Position numbers and translations under genes: made by a program. This document shows positions 17,340 through 26,752 of a DNA stretch of 64,000 nucleotides, in pieces; the stretch's first letter is position 1; each line of letters opens with the position of its first letter. A model generated the notes under the pieces. It was not told the origin of the DNA and searched no databases. It saw only the letters and a program-made list of their open reading frames with translations. This DNA comes from Aphodosoma sp051870875 (GTDB taxonomy: Bacteria > Bacteroidota > Bacteroidia > Bacteroidales > Paludibacteraceae), in NCBI GenBank assembly GCA_051870875.1, contig JBJECG010000074.1, forward strand, positions 5,735 through 69,734. The letters run 5' to 3'.

Positions 17340-18794
17340 ATGACCGAACAATTGCAAAAGACTCTCCGCGACTCATTTGTAGCGCGTTGGGCAGCGTTGA
17401 TACTCATCGCTCTGATGATGTTCTTTGCCTACATGTTTGTCGATGTAATGTCGCCACTCCAAACCCTTATCGAACAAAACCGCGGCTGGTCGCCGAGCAC
17501 ATTCGGCACATATGCCGCATCCGAATATTTCCTCAACGTATGCGGTTTCCTGATTCTGGCGGGTATCATTCTCGACAAAATGGGTATCCGTTTCACCGGT
17601 ATTCTTTCCGCGTCACTTATGGTAGTCGGAGCCTGCATCAAATTCGTAGGCATCACCGACTGGTTTCAAGGCACCGATTTCTGCGCATGGCTCAACACCT
17701 GGTGGGTGTCGATGCCAGGCAGTGCAAAACTTGCAAGCCTCGGCTTCATGGTTTTCGGCTGCGGATGCGAAATGGCCGGCATCACGGTGTCAAAGTCCAT
17801 AGCGAAATGGTTTGAAGGCAAGGAAATGGCATTGGCCATGGGCGTAGAGATGGCTATCGCCCGCCTCGGCGTCTTCGCAGTACTTTCGCTCTCCCCCTGG
17901 CTGGCACGCCAGTTCGACGGCTCGGTGGTTGCACCTATAGCGTTCTGCTCCGCCCTGCTCCTCATAGGTCTGATAAACTACATAGTGTTTGCCGTGATGG
18001 ATACCAAACTCGACAGGCAAACCGGTGCAGCCAAAGAAGAAGGTCCCCGCGAAGATGAGTTCAAAATCAGCGACCTTAAATTTATCCTTACCAACAAAAT
18101 GTTCTGGATCATCGCACTGCTCTGCGTACTCTACTACTCATCCATCTTCCCGTTCCAACGCTACGCTACCAATTTCCTTGAATGCACACTTCAGATTCCT
18201 GCCGGTGAAGCGGCCAACCTCTTCCGCTGGTTCCCTATATTGGCGATGGTGCTCACTCCGTTTCTCGGGTCGTTCATCGACTTCAAAGGCAAAGGAGCTT
18301 CAATGCTGATCTACGGCGCGCTGATCATGACCATCTGCCACCTGACATTTGCATTCGTGCTGCCGGTATTTCCCAACAAATGGTTTGCACTGATCATCAT
18401 ACTGGTACTCGGCGTATCATTCTCACTCGTGCCTGCATCGCTTTGGCCGAGCGTGCCGAAAGTAATAGACTCGAAAATCTTGGGAAGCGCGTATTCGCTC
18501 ATCTTCTGGATTCAGAACATCGGTCTCTGCTTCGTGCCGAAAATCATAGGCAACGTATTGGATTCAACCAATCCAGGCGTGGCGGCAGCCCGTTCGGCAG
18601 CTGCCGAGCAAATCAAGAACGGCATGCTCGACGAAGCAGCTTTGCACACCAACGAAATATATATGTACGACTACACCACCTGCATGATTATCTTCGCTTC
18701 GTTCGGTGTAGTGGCATTCGTACTCGGCCTGTGGCTCAAGGTTGAAGACCGCAGGAAAGGTTACGGACTTGAACTGCCCAACGTGCAGAAATAA
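17340..18794 (+). CDS. Major facilitator superfamily transporter
   Basis: An inner-membrane protein of about 484 residues with two bundles of hydrophobic segments consistent with 12 spans. A cytoplasmic linker around residues 220-245 contains TKLDRQTGAAKEEGPREDEFK. The first span begins ARWAALILIALMMFFAYMF, and the loop after span 2 holds ILDKMGIRFTG, a degenerate GxLaDrxGrr motif A. The substrate is not apparent; related Bacteroidales proteins are annotated only as MFS. The start at 17340 (MTEQLQK) is chosen because the longer frame begins upstream of the transcription start. Adjacent promoters make it divergent from deoD, but a shared nucleoside role would be speculation. Confidence 0.88.
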   Translation: MTEQLQKTLRDSFVARWAALILIALMMFFAYMFVDVMSPLQTLIEQNRGWSPSTFGTYAASEYFLNVCGFLILAGIILDKMGIRFTGILSASLMVVGACIKFVGITDWFQGTDFCAWLNTWWVSMPGSAKLASLGFMVFGCGCEMAGITVSKSIAKWFEGKEMALAMGVEMAIARLGVFAVLSLSPWLARQFDGSVVAPIAFCSALLLIGLINYIVFAVMDTKLDRQTGAAKEEGPREDEFKISDLKFILTNKMFWIIALLCVLYYSSIFPFQRYATNFLECTLQIPAGEAANLFRWFPILAMVLTPFLGSFIDFKGKGASMLIYGALIMTICHLTFAFVLPVFPNKWFALIIILVLGVSFSLVPASLWPSVPKVIDSKILGSAYSLIFWIQNIGLCFVPKIIGNVLDSTNPGVAAARSAAAEQIKNGMLDEAALHTNEIYMYDYTTCMIIFASFGVVAFVLGLWLKVEDRRKGYGLELPNVQK

Positions 18795-18814
18795 AAAAAC
18801 GGGTAATAGTACCA

Positions 18815-19525
18815 ATGTCAGGCACGTTGTATCTGATACCGACGGTTTTGTCGGCGGAATCCCCGCTCAGCAGTGTATTGCCAAAAGGGAATGATGATAT
18901 CATCCGCTCGCTGCGTCACTTCATAGTGGAAAACATCCGCACTGCGCGGCGTTTTCTGAAACAGGTTGACAAGGCAACGGATATAGACGCACTGACGTTC
19001 TACGAGCTCAACCAGCATACAGATCCGCAGCAAGCGGCTTCATACATCAGGCCGCTTGCCGATGGGGATGATATGGGCATAATAAGTGAGGCGGGCTGTC
19101 CTGCCGTGGCCGACCCAGGAGCCGATGTCGTGGCGATCGCCCAGGAACGGGGCTATAAAATTGTTCCTCTTGTGGGACCGTCGAGCATTCTTCTGTCGCT
19201 CATGGCGAGCGGGTTCAACGGCCAGTCATTCGCTTTCCATGGCTACCTGCCCATCGAAAAAGGCGAACGTGCGGCCCGTCTGAAAATGCTGGAGAACAGG
19301 GTGTATGCCGAACACCAGACCCAGATATTCATCGAAACACCCTACCGCAACTTACAGTTGCTTGAAGAGTTGTGCCGGGCGTTGCGGCCTCAAACCAAAC
19401 TCTGCGTGGCGGCCGACATCACGGCTCCGTCAGAGTACGTCCGTACCATGAGCATAGCCAGGTGGCGCACCGCCAAACAGCCCGACATCCACAGACATCC
19501 CTGTATATTTCTGATATACAAATAG
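18815..19525 (+). CDS. RsmI-family SAM-dependent methyltransferase (tetrapyrrole methylase fold)
   Basis: A 236-residue member of the TP-methylase superfamily. RsmI methylates the 2'-hydroxyl of C1402 in 16S rRNA. Visible motifs are GTLYLIPTVL at the N-terminus, MGIISEAGCPAVADPGADVV (RsmI: GMISDAGTPxISDPG), VGPSSILLSLMASG and IFIETPYRN. The N-terminal segment is divergent: after the first strand it lacks the usual GNLEDIT motif, so it belongs to the shorter Bacteroidetes subgroup whose exact target is unproven. It begins 20 bases after the transporter gene, probably in the same transcript. Confidence 0.8.
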   Translation: MSGTLYLIPTVLSAESPLSSVLPKGNDDIIRSLRHFIVENIRTARRFLKQVDKATDIDALTFYELNQHTDPQQAASYIRPLADGDDMGIISEAGCPAVADPGADVVAIAQERGYKIVPLVGPSSILLSLMASGFNGQSFAFHGYLPIEKGERAARLKMLENRVYAEHQTQIFIETPYRNLQLLEELCRALRPQTKLCVAADITAPSEYVRTMSIARWRTAKQPDIHRHPCIFLIYK

Positions 19526-19576
19526 CATATCGGTTTATACGCGACATAAACAAACAAAACACATATTTTTGATTTT

Positions 19577-20323
19577 ATGAAACTATTAGAAGGAAAAGTC
19601 GCCCTCATCACGGGCGCAGCACGCGGAATAGGCAAAGCCATAGCATTGAAGTTTGCATCGGAAGGATGTGACATCGCATTTACCGACCTCAATATCGATG
19701 ACAATGCACTCCGCACCCAAAACGAGATAGCAGCGTTCGGTGTCAAAGCCAAAGGCTATGCTTCCAATGCGGCCAATTTCGACGAGACACACAAAGTGGT
19801 GGAAGAGATTCACAAAGAATTCGGACACATAGACATTCTCGTCAACAATGCAGGCATCACCAAGGACGGCCTCATGCTCCGCATGTCAGAATCGCAATGG
19901 GATGCCGTCCTCACGGTCAACTTGAAATCAGCCTTCAACTTCATCCATGCCGTTTCCCCCGTCATGATACGCCAGAAAGGCGGTTCAATAATCAATATGA
20001 GTTCAGTGGTCGGAGTAAGCGGCAATGCCGGACAATGCAACTACTCCGCATCAAAAGCCGGTATGATCGGGCTGGCCAAATCCATTGCCAAAGAACTCGG
20101 TTCGCGCGGTGTACGCGCCAACTGCATAGCTCCCGGCTTCATCATCACCGACATGACCGGAGCTCTTTCCGATGAGGTTAAGGAACAGTGGGCAAAACAG
20201 ATACCACTCCGCAGAGGAGGCACACCTGAAGATGTGGCCAATGTAGCCACATTCCTCGCGAGCGACCTGTCGAGCTATGTAAGCGGACAGGTAATCCACT
20301 GCTGCGGCGGCATGAACATGTAA
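19577..20323 (+). CDS. fabG: 3-oxoacyl-[acyl-carrier-protein] reductase FabG
   Basis: A short-chain dehydrogenase of 248 residues that reduces 3-oxoacyl-ACP with NADPH in type II fatty-acid synthesis. The cofactor loop is TGAARGIGKAIA, NNAG follows near residue 89, and the catalytic triad is NMSSVVG Ser plus YSASKAG Tyr/Lys. The C-terminal YVSGQVIHCCGGM matches FabG, where SGQ-x-hxxxGG is usual. It follows the methylase gene by 51 bases without a convincing promoter and is followed by pepT after 51 bases. Other SDR substrates are possible, but overall similarity to FabG is strong. Confidence 0.92.
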   Translation: MKLLEGKVALITGAARGIGKAIALKFASEGCDIAFTDLNIDDNALRTQNEIAAFGVKAKGYASNAANFDETHKVVEEIHKEFGHIDILVNNAGITKDGLMLRMSESQWDAVLTVNLKSAFNFIHAVSPVMIRQKGGSIINMSSVVGVSGNAGQCNYSASKAGMIGLAKSIAKELGSRGVRANCIAPGFIITDMTGALSDEVKEQWAKQIPLRRGGTPEDVANVATFLASDLSSYVSGQVIHCCGGMNM

Positions 20324-20374
20324 TCCGCCAACCGGTGAAATGACAAATCCTACGGACACAGAACCAAGCATACC

Positions 20375-21583
20375 ATGGTACAACGATTTTTGAAATACGT
20401 CTCATTCCATACCACTTCCGATGAGAATACGGGATTGACCCCGTCGACACCCGGGCAGATGGAATTTGCAAAGTATATAGCAAAAGAGCTAAAGGAAATA
20501 GGACTGACCGAAATCACTCTTGACTCCAACGGTTATCTGATGGCTACCCTGCCTTCAAATACGGACGAGCCGATTCCCACAATCGGTTTCATAGCCCACC
20601 TCGACACAGCTCCAGACATGAGCGGCAAGCACGTACAGCCCCGCATTGTAGAGAACTACGACGGCAACGACATAACCCTTGATGCAACGGAAAATATCGT
20701 ACTGTCGACCAAACAGTTTCCCGAACTGCTCAACTACCGCGGACAGGATCTTATCGTCACCAACGGGCACACACTGCTCGGCGCCGATGACAAAGCCGGC
20801 ATAGCAGAAATAGTGACAGCGGTAGAATACCTGCTCAAGCACCCGGAAATCAAACACGGCAAAGTACGTATAGCATTCAATCCGGACGAAGAGATAGGCC
20901 TTGGAGCACACCATTTCGATGTAGAATCATTCGGATGCGAATGGGCCTACACCATGGACGGCGGAGAAATAGGCGAGCTCGAATACGAAAACTTCAACGC
21001 TGCCGGAGCCCATATCACCATCCACGGATGCAATGTCCACCCTGGTTCGGCCAAGAACAAAATGCTCAATGCCATCAGAGTAGCCAACGAATACATAGGA
21101 CTTCTACCGGTAGAAGTGCCTGAAAACACTGAAGGCTATGAAGGTTTCTACCATATCGTAGGCATCACCGGTTCGGTAGAAGAGGCACAACTCACCTATA
21201 TCATCCGCGACCACGACCGTGCCAAGTTCGAAGAGCGTAAAGCCACTATGCAGACAGCAGCAGAAACCATCAACCGACGCTACGGTGCAGGTACTGCCAT
21301 CATTGAGATAAAGGACCAGTACTACAATATGCGCGAAAAAGTGGAACCTGTAAAACACATAGTAGACCTTGCGTTCCGCGCGATGGAAGAAGCCGGAGTA
21401 AAACCGACGGTCAAACCAATACGCGGCGGTACAGACGGAGCCCAACTCTCGTTCAAAGGCCTCCCCTGCCCCAATATTTTCGCAGGCGGCGCAAACTTCC
21501 ACGGCCGCTATGAGTTCGTCCCAATCCAATCAATGCAAAAGGCAGTTGAAACCATCATCAACATAATAAGGCTGAACAAATAA
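20375..21583 (+). CDS. pepT: Peptidase T (tripeptide aminopeptidase)
   Basis: A cytoplasmic M20B zinc metallopeptidase of 402 residues that removes the N-terminal residue from tripeptides. Metal-site and catalytic motifs are IGFIAHLDTAPDMSG (His/Asp), LLGADDKAGIAE (bridging Asp), FNPDEEIG (catalytic Glu and ligand) and YTMDGGEIGELE. The dimerisation-domain segment HPGSAKNKM is also typical, as is the late IRGGTDGAQLSFKG. The first residues VQRFLKYVSFHTTSDE match PepT N-termini and support this ATG. It is 32 bases before gcvT, probably cotranscribed. Confidence 0.96.
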   Translation: MVQRFLKYVSFHTTSDENTGLTPSTPGQMEFAKYIAKELKEIGLTEITLDSNGYLMATLPSNTDEPIPTIGFIAHLDTAPDMSGKHVQPRIVENYDGNDITLDATENIVLSTKQFPELLNYRGQDLIVTNGHTLLGADDKAGIAEIVTAVEYLLKHPEIKHGKVRIAFNPDEEIGLGAHHFDVESFGCEWAYTMDGGEIGELEYENFNAAGAHITIHGCNVHPGSAKNKMLNAIRVANEYIGLLPVEVPENTEGYEGFYHIVGITGSVEEAQLTYIIRDHDRAKFEERKATMQTAAETINRRYGAGTAIIEIKDQYYNMREKVEPVKHIVDLAFRAMEEAGVKPTVKPIRGGTDGAQLSFKGLPCPNIFAGGANFHGRYEFVPIQSMQKAVETIINIIRLNK

Positions 21584-21615
21584 CTTATAAAATAAGAAAT
21601 ACAAATAAAGACATC

Positions 21616-22704
21616 ATGAAAACAACTCCATTTACCGACATCCACATCGGTCTCGGTGCTAAAATGCACGAATTTGCAGGCTACAACATGCCTATCGAAT
21701 ACCCATACGGTATAACAGAAGAACATATGAACGTAGTAAACGGTGTAGGCGTGTTCGATGTGTCGCACATGGGCGAATTCTGGGTAAAAGGTCCTAAAGC
21801 CAAACAATTCGTACAACGCATCTGCTCCAACAATATCGCATCACTCATCGACTGGCAAGCCCAGTACAACTGCATGCCTAACGGCAAAGGCGGTATCGTC
21901 GACGACCTTATCGTTTACCACTACAATGATGAAAAATTCCTTCTCGTAGTGAACGCCGCCAATATCGACAAGGACTGGGAGTGGGTGAATGCCAACAATG
22001 CCGAGGGTTGCGAACTGGAAAACGCTTCAGACCACGTTGCACAGCTTGCAGTTCAAGGACCGAAAGCTATCACAGTTCTCCAGAAACTCACTGACGTAAA
22101 CCTCGCAGACATCAAATTCTATCACTTTGCAGAGGGGACTTTCGCAGGTATCAAAGATGTCATCATCTCCAACACAGGTTATACGGGAGCTGGCGGTTTC
22201 GAACTTTACTTCAACCCGCAGTTCGGCAAACACATCTGGGATGCCATCTTTGAAGCGGGCAAAGAGTTTGACATCAAACCTGCAGGTCTCGGTTCACGCG
22301 ACTCACTCCGTCTCGAAATGGGCTTTGTGCTTTACGGCCACGAAATCAACGATACCACATCCCCTATCGAGGCTGGTTTGGGCTGGATTACAAAACCGGC
22401 AGAGGGCAAGAACCTCATCGACGGTGAACTTTACGTCCGTCAGCGCGCAGAGGGCACTGCCCGCAAACTCATCGGTTTCGAACTTCAGGAGCGCGGCATC
22501 CCGCGTCAGGACTATGTTCTCACCGACGGCAAAGGCAATGAAATCGGCCGCGTAACTTCCGGTATCATGTCACCGTGCCGCAAGATCGGTATCGGCATGG
22601 GATACGTTAAATCAGAATTCGCCAAAGTCGGCACAACAATAGCCGTCCAGATCCGCAACAAGGAAATCCCTGCGGTAGTAGTCCGTCCGCCTTTCCGCAA
22701 ATAA
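21616..22704 (+). CDS. gcvT: Aminomethyltransferase, glycine cleavage system T protein
   Basis: The T protein transfers the methylene group from the aminomethyl-lipoyl H protein to tetrahydrofolate, releasing ammonia. The 362-residue sequence shows the N-terminal GAKMHEFAGYNMPIEY and the conserved GVFDVSHMGE. Folate-site GYTGAGGFELYF, LGSRDSLRLEMGFVLYGHE and the C-terminal domain ending GYVKSEFAKVGTTIAVQI follow. The P and H proteins are not in the window, so the system is split. No glycine riboswitch-like element is visible in the 32-base upstream gap. A strong terminator follows. Confidence 0.96.
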   Translation: MKTTPFTDIHIGLGAKMHEFAGYNMPIEYPYGITEEHMNVVNGVGVFDVSHMGEFWVKGPKAKQFVQRICSNNIASLIDWQAQYNCMPNGKGGIVDDLIVYHYNDEKFLLVVNAANIDKDWEWVNANNAEGCELENASDHVAQLAVQGPKAITVLQKLTDVNLADIKFYHFAEGTFAGIKDVIISNTGYTGAGGFELYFNPQFGKHIWDAIFEAGKEFDIKPAGLGSRDSLRLEMGFVLYGHEINDTTSPIEAGLGWITKPAEGKNLIDGELYVRQRAEGTARKLIGFELQERGIPRQDYVLTDGKGNEIGRVTSGIMSPCRKIGIGMGYVKSEFAKVGTTIAVQIRNKEIPAVVVRPPFRK

Positions 22705-22751
22705 GAGATCCGCACACAAACATGCCGTCACAGGCATGAAATTATAATAAA

Positions 22752-22792
22752 GGAAGCCTCCCGAACTGAGAATACAGTTTCAGGAGGCTTCC
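22752..22792 (+). terminator. Intrinsic terminator after gcvT
   Basis: Ten-bp perfect stem GGAAGCCTCC / GGAGGCTTCC with an inner AACTG/CAGTT pairing, 48 bases after the stop; an AT-rich stretch follows. Confidence 0.8.
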
Positions 22793-22841
22793 CTATTTAT
22801 ACCAGTGGTGTCCTCCCCGGCAAAAACGGATACAGCATCCG

Positions 22842-22931
22842 GTTATCAGTGCAGCTTACATAAACAATCACTTTGTCCGGGTTCGAATCCTGGTGAGGCA
22901 ACATCGTTATCAGTGCAGCTTACATAAACAA
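22842..22931 (+). repeat. 26-bp perfect direct repeats flanking a tRNA 3'-end-like segment
   Basis: GTTATCAGTGCAGCTTACAT plus AAACAA occurs at 22842-22867 and again at 22906-22931 (64-bp period). Between them, CCGGGTTCGAATCCTGG forms a 5-bp T-stem with a TTCGAAT loop, followed by TGAGGCA-A-CA like an acceptor strand. No D-arm, anticodon arm or 5' acceptor strand is present, so this is a tRNA tail without a tRNA. It may be a remnant of a duplicated tRNA array or an integration site. Confidence 0.6.
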
Positions 22932-23026
22932 ACACGCCATTAAAACCATCGCACAGACAACCGTACACCGATATATCGCCGGTAAGTTGAAAAGATATTG
23001 CGTACAGTGGTTATGCCGGGAAAAAC

Positions 23027-23054
23027 ATTGCCGTCCAAGGAAATGGACGGCAAT
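23027..23054 (-). terminator. Hairpin terminator for the 1099-residue secreted protein gene
   Basis: 11-bp perfect stem ATTGCCGTCCA / TGGACGGCAAT with a 6-base loop, followed on the minus strand by GTTTTT. It lies about 184 bases past the stop codon. Confidence 0.6.
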
Positions 23055-23237
23055 AAAACCACCCCTAACTTTACCCGGACAGCAATAATAATGAAAACAG
23101 GAGTGTCAACAAAGACAGTGATCCAAGGCCGCATGTAACACCCGTATAACACACCACTGACAACAATCCGCAAACAGGTGTGACATGACAAGCGGAACAA
23201 TGAAAACGGTGTGTCTCAGAACGGGCGTCACCAACCG

Positions 23238-26200
23238 CTATCTGACGAGTTTTCTTGTTATGGCCCGTCCGTCAGGGAACAGCACTTTCAACAGGTATAC
23301 ACCGTGGCTTTCAGGCAATACGATGGAGTTTTCGCCTTCAACGAAGTCCCATACGGCAATTTCCATTCCTGATGAATTATACATATAGGCCTTGGCCGGC
23401 TGCGGTACCTGTACTTTGACGATTTCCGTACCGAACAGAATCAGGACATCTTCAGAATACACGCTGCCCTCCACATTTTCCACCGGGACAAACGGACAGG
23501 TCATGATAGACTTGCCATCATCGGCACGTGTAAGCAGCACCGTATATTCATGACCGAAATCGAGTTTTTTATTTTCGATATAATACCGGCTCATCACAAA
23601 CCCTTCGGCAACAACGTCATCGAGATACCATTGGTATGCCACAAAATCATAACCGCCGTTATTGTCCCTGTTCTTCAAAGCCAGGACATCATTCCAGCGT
23701 TGGGATATGACTGATGACGGGTACAAGACAGTGAAGTCAGCGGGAAGTACCACAGAGCCGTATTCATTGACGAATATCAAATCCACATGGTAAAAGTCAG
23801 GACGCACACCGCCATCCGGCATCGGTATCACTACACTATTGTCAACGAGTCTCACACCATCGGAAGAGAATCCGACATTGGCGGTATAGCTGTCAAATCG
23901 GACTTCAACCGTATCGAAGAACCCCGCCTTGAGTATATACTTGAGTGTGAATTCTTCATCATCACCACAAATCAACGGAAGAGCATCGAGTTCCACTTCG
24001 AGCATTGAAGTCACTTCAAAATGTACGTTATAGTCTATCGAATCACATTTGCGCAATTCACGGCTTGCCACTACGATGGTCGTGTCTTTCGGGCCTTTGA
24101 AAGTATATGCCCTGCCGTCGATGCGGACAGCATAAGGGAGGTCATCAGAGGTTACGGCAATTACCGTATCGACGGTAGTATGTGGAATCACGTGCAGTCT
24201 GATTTCAATCAGCGAATCACATCCGTAATAAGAACCGCCGATGATAGTGTCCATATATATACCCTCTTCGCTATAGTCCTTTTTATTGACGGTATAGACA
24301 TCACCCTGACAAATGGTTTTCTCGTAAAGTCTGGTATTGCCGGATATTGGCTTCACCTCCACATTGAAAGTCGTGTCGACGGTACAACCGCCATATTCAC
24401 ACATAAGGGTGACGGGGAAAATGCCGCCTTCGTTCGGGAACACACACTGCACCTTGCCGCCAACCATAGTGCCGAGGCTGCCGAAATCCCATGTAAAGTT
24501 GGATACTTTGGCTTTTGCCGGGTCAACCATCACATCATTGCCGTCATCGCCCAATTCGTAAATACATGTGGATGAAGCGTCGAATGTCATGGTATTCTGA
24601 CAGTTTTCGGAAGTCTGGCTTACAGTAAACTCCGGTTTCGGCGCACGGGGCAGGATGTATGCTTCAAGAGTAAAGAAACATGTGGTGTCTTCCTTGTTCA
24701 TAAGATCCACATAATATGAATCACGGTCGTCAGGTTCCGGAGTAAAGAAACGGTCGCGACACACCACAGTCTGAGTCCTGTCATTTTGCTTGTACCAGCG
24801 GTACTTGAAACCGTCAGGCACTTCAAATGCCGTAGCGTTTTCGGAACAGCTCATACCTTCCACCACGGCAGAAGCACATACCGGGACGAGATATATGTAT
24901 GCAAAGTGAAATGATGCACCGCAAGGGTCAAGTGATATGCGGAACTGCACGACATCACCGACATAATCTTTGAGGTTGAAGCCCATCACCATCCAGTCAT
25001 GCCACTTGATTTCATCCGGAGACTTAGGGCCGGAAGATCCGAACTGGCCTTCCTGCGGGCGGAAATTGTGCCACCCCGGATCTGCAACGCCAGCCACCTC
25101 ATCCAGTTTCAGTCTGATAGAGTTGAACTTGGATTTCAGGCATTTGGAGTCAAGCAGTCCGCCATACTGATCGAGTATGTCAATCACTATCTGAGTCTGT
25201 TCGTTTTCAGGATGGTGAGCTGCGAACTGGAGCACCGGGGCATAGTTTAGCAAAAACAGCTGGGCATCATCAGGCACTTTATACAGATAAGTAACGGCAC
25301 TCGACATACGCATGCTCGGGCCTCCGGGGGTATTGTCATTCGGGCCGTATTCCGCGCCCTCTCCGATACGTACAGAAGCCCAATGCCCGTCAAGCACGGT
25401 TTTCAACTGATATCCGGTCACAGGGTCGTATTCGGTTGTATCATAGTGGACAGTGTGATACGACTCGCGGCTTTCATAGCCATAGTCAATCTTCAGCCTC
25501 TGTGCAAACGGGCTTCCGAAAGGACCGGCAGTACACTTAGTGTTCTTGTTGTCCAAATCCCAGAATTCGATACAATAGTCCGACGGGCCGTATATTATAA
25601 CAGGTGTCTTTTCCGCCCATACACTTGCACCGTCATTGCAGACAGCACGCACCTTTACGGTATATACACCATTTTCGACTGTGGCATAAGGCAGCGTATA
25701 CTCCGTCTGTGTCAGACTTTTGACAGTGTCCGGCACAATAGGGGAGGTTTTATCTCCGTTGATACGATAATACATCAGGTCATATACAGCTCCCGGAGTG
25801 CCATTCCACGTGATCTTGACACCATTGCTGACTTTCACGGCCGACACATCTGTGGGGCGGGTGTTGCAGGCGCCGTAAGCCAGCAGTTTCTCGATATATA
25901 TGTTGTCAATATTCACACCGGTACGATCAGGAAACGGGTGGCCGAAACGTACTTTGGCAGAGATGCCTTTCTGTTTGAACAAAAAGCACAGATAGTATTC
26001 GCCTGCTGTATTTACCTGAAACATTGCAGACTCCATATTCCATCCGGAACGTTTGTATTCACGGTTCGGGTCACTCAAGAATATCTGTCCGGCAGTGGCA
26101 TTCTTGTTGAAGTTTGCACCGCCAATAGCCGTTGCAAACGGATTGATATTTGTAGACACCGGAACCAAAGTGACCATAAGACGAATGTCCTCATAATCAC

Positions 26201-26537
26201 CGCCGGTCAATATCTTATAATCGAAATAGATATTATGCCAACCGGCATCGAACGTAATCCTGGTATATGCCATGCTGCAATATCCAGGGCCCAACATGTC
26301 GTAACCGGCAGTCACACCATCGTCATGCGAAGTGTACAACGATTTGGCTCCGGTAGATTTTATAGCATCGCCTATCACAAAATCCGTAGTAACACGCGAG
26401 GCCGTCTTGAAGGACCATGCCTGACACTCCTCTTCCGTTTCAAAGCCGCAATAATAAAAAACCTGAGCGGACAATGCCAAAGAAAAGAGCACTGCTACAA
26501 AACTCATTACCAATCGCTTAGATAAAGACTCCAACAT
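23238..26537 (-). CDS. Large secreted T9SS protein A with PKD-like and ICQG/GCDS repeat
   Basis: A 1099-residue exported protein of unknown function. Residues 1-24 form a signal peptide ending LFSLALSAQ. Next come a jelly-roll/choice-of-anchor-like domain (from FYYCGFETEEECQAW, about residues 26-215) and a fibronectin III-like domain (about 220-305). A second beta-rich domain leads to a PKD-like unit near residue 680 (NFTWDFGSLGTMVGG). One ICQGDVYT...YYGCDSLIEIRLHV repeat follows near 745-790. The C-terminus (PQPAKAYMYNSSGMEIAVWD to GVYLLKVLFPDGRAITRKLV) fits a type A T9SS sorting signal. The stretch NGGYDFVAYQWYLDD is shared with the 1130-residue paralogue upstream. It has its own promoter and an ATG start at 26537. 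Confidence 0.82.
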   Translation of the reverse strand: MLESLSKRLVMSFVAVLFSLALSAQVFYYCGFETEEECQAWSFKTASRVTTDFVIGDAIKSTGAKSLYTSHDDGVTAGYDMLGPGYCSMAYTRITFDAGWHNIYFDYKILTGGDYEDIRLMVTLVPVSTNINPFATAIGGANFNKNATAGQIFLSDPNREYKRSGWNMESAMFQVNTAGEYYLCFLFKQKGISAKVRFGHPFPDRTGVNIDNIYIEKLLAYGACNTRPTDVSAVKVSNGVKITWNGTPGAVYDLMYYRINGDKTSPIVPDTVKSLTQTEYTLPYATVENGVYTVKVRAVCNDGASVWAEKTPVIIYGPSDYCIEFWDLDNKNTKCTAGPFGSPFAQRLKIDYGYESRESYHTVHYDTTEYDPVTGYQLKTVLDGHWASVRIGEGAEYGPNDNTPGGPSMRMSSAVTYLYKVPDDAQLFLLNYAPVLQFAAHHPENEQTQIVIDILDQYGGLLDSKCLKSKFNSIRLKLDEVAGVADPGWHNFRPQEGQFGSSGPKSPDEIKWHDWMVMGFNLKDYVGDVVQFRISLDPCGASFHFAYIYLVPVCASAVVEGMSCSENATAFEVPDGFKYRWYKQNDRTQTVVCRDRFFTPEPDDRDSYYVDLMNKEDTTCFFTLEAYILPRAPKPEFTVSQTSENCQNTMTFDASSTCIYELGDDGNDVMVDPAKAKVSNFTWDFGSLGTMVGGKVQCVFPNEGGIFPVTLMCEYGGCTVDTTFNVEVKPISGNTRLYEKTICQGDVYTVNKKDYSEEGIYMDTIIGGSYYGCDSLIEIRLHVIPHTTVDTVIAVTSDDLPYAVRIDGRAYTFKGPKDTTIVVASRELRKCDSIDYNVHFEVTSMLEVELDALPLICGDDEEFTLKYILKAGFFDTVEVRFDSYTANVGFSSDGVRLVDNSVVIPMPDGGVRPDFYHVDLIFVNEYGSVVLPADFTVLYPSSVISQRWNDVLALKNRDNNGGYDFVAYQWYLDDVVAEGFVMSRYYIENKKLDFGHEYTVLLTRADDGKSIMTCPFVPVENVEGSVYSEDVLILFGTEIVKVQVPQPAKAYMYNSSGMEIAVWDFVEGENSIVLPESHGVYLLKVLFPDGRAITRKLVR

Positions 26538-26607
26538 AAGTTCAATGGTTTACAATAGATTTGAATTATATTTCAACGGAAAACACCGTATTCTCCCAGC
26601 AAGTCCC

Positions 26608-26638
26608 CAAAGGTAACATTTTTTTGTCACATACACAA
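26608..26638 (-). promoter_or_regulatory. Promoter of secreted protein A gene
   Basis: On the minus strand TTG, 20-base spacer, TACCTTTG; the predicted start near 26601 leaves a 64-base leader. It lies just past the terminator of the giant gene upstream, so this gene is expressed separately. Confidence 0.65.
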
Positions 26639-26687
26639 CTCTTTTATCAATTTATCCAAAAAAGATACGGCGTATAATAAAAAGCAA

Positions 26688-26721
26688 GCGGCGTATCAAA
26701 ATTTGCATTTTGATACGCCGC
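26688..26721 (-). terminator. Intrinsic terminator of the giant secreted protein gene
   Basis: 15-bp perfect stem GCGGCGTATCAAAAT / ATTTTGATACGCCGC with a 4-base loop, 32 bases past the stop codon. Confidence 0.8.
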
Positions 26722-26752
26722 CACAATCAATCAGCTATCTATAGACAAGCTG

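Larger units (their letters stand above)
22705..23237 (+). other. Intergenic region with terminators and a tRNA-tail-like repeat
   Basis: This 533-base stretch separates convergent genes. It holds the gcvT terminator, a 26-bp direct repeat pair flanking a tRNA T-arm-like segment, and a hairpin that can terminate the minus-strand giant-protein gene. I see no coding sequence in it. Confidence 0.65.

Noticed and set aside
21584..21615. A glycine riboswitch before gcvT
   Set aside because: The gap to pepT is only 32 bases, far too short for the aptamer.
22868..22905. A complete tRNA gene
   Set aside because: Only a T-arm and acceptor-like end are present; D-arm, anticodon arm and 5' acceptor strand are missing.
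25383..26525. A 380-codon plus-strand frame opposite secreted protein A
   Set aside because: Antisense shadow; its composition mirrors the minus-strand repeats and it lacks any known feature.
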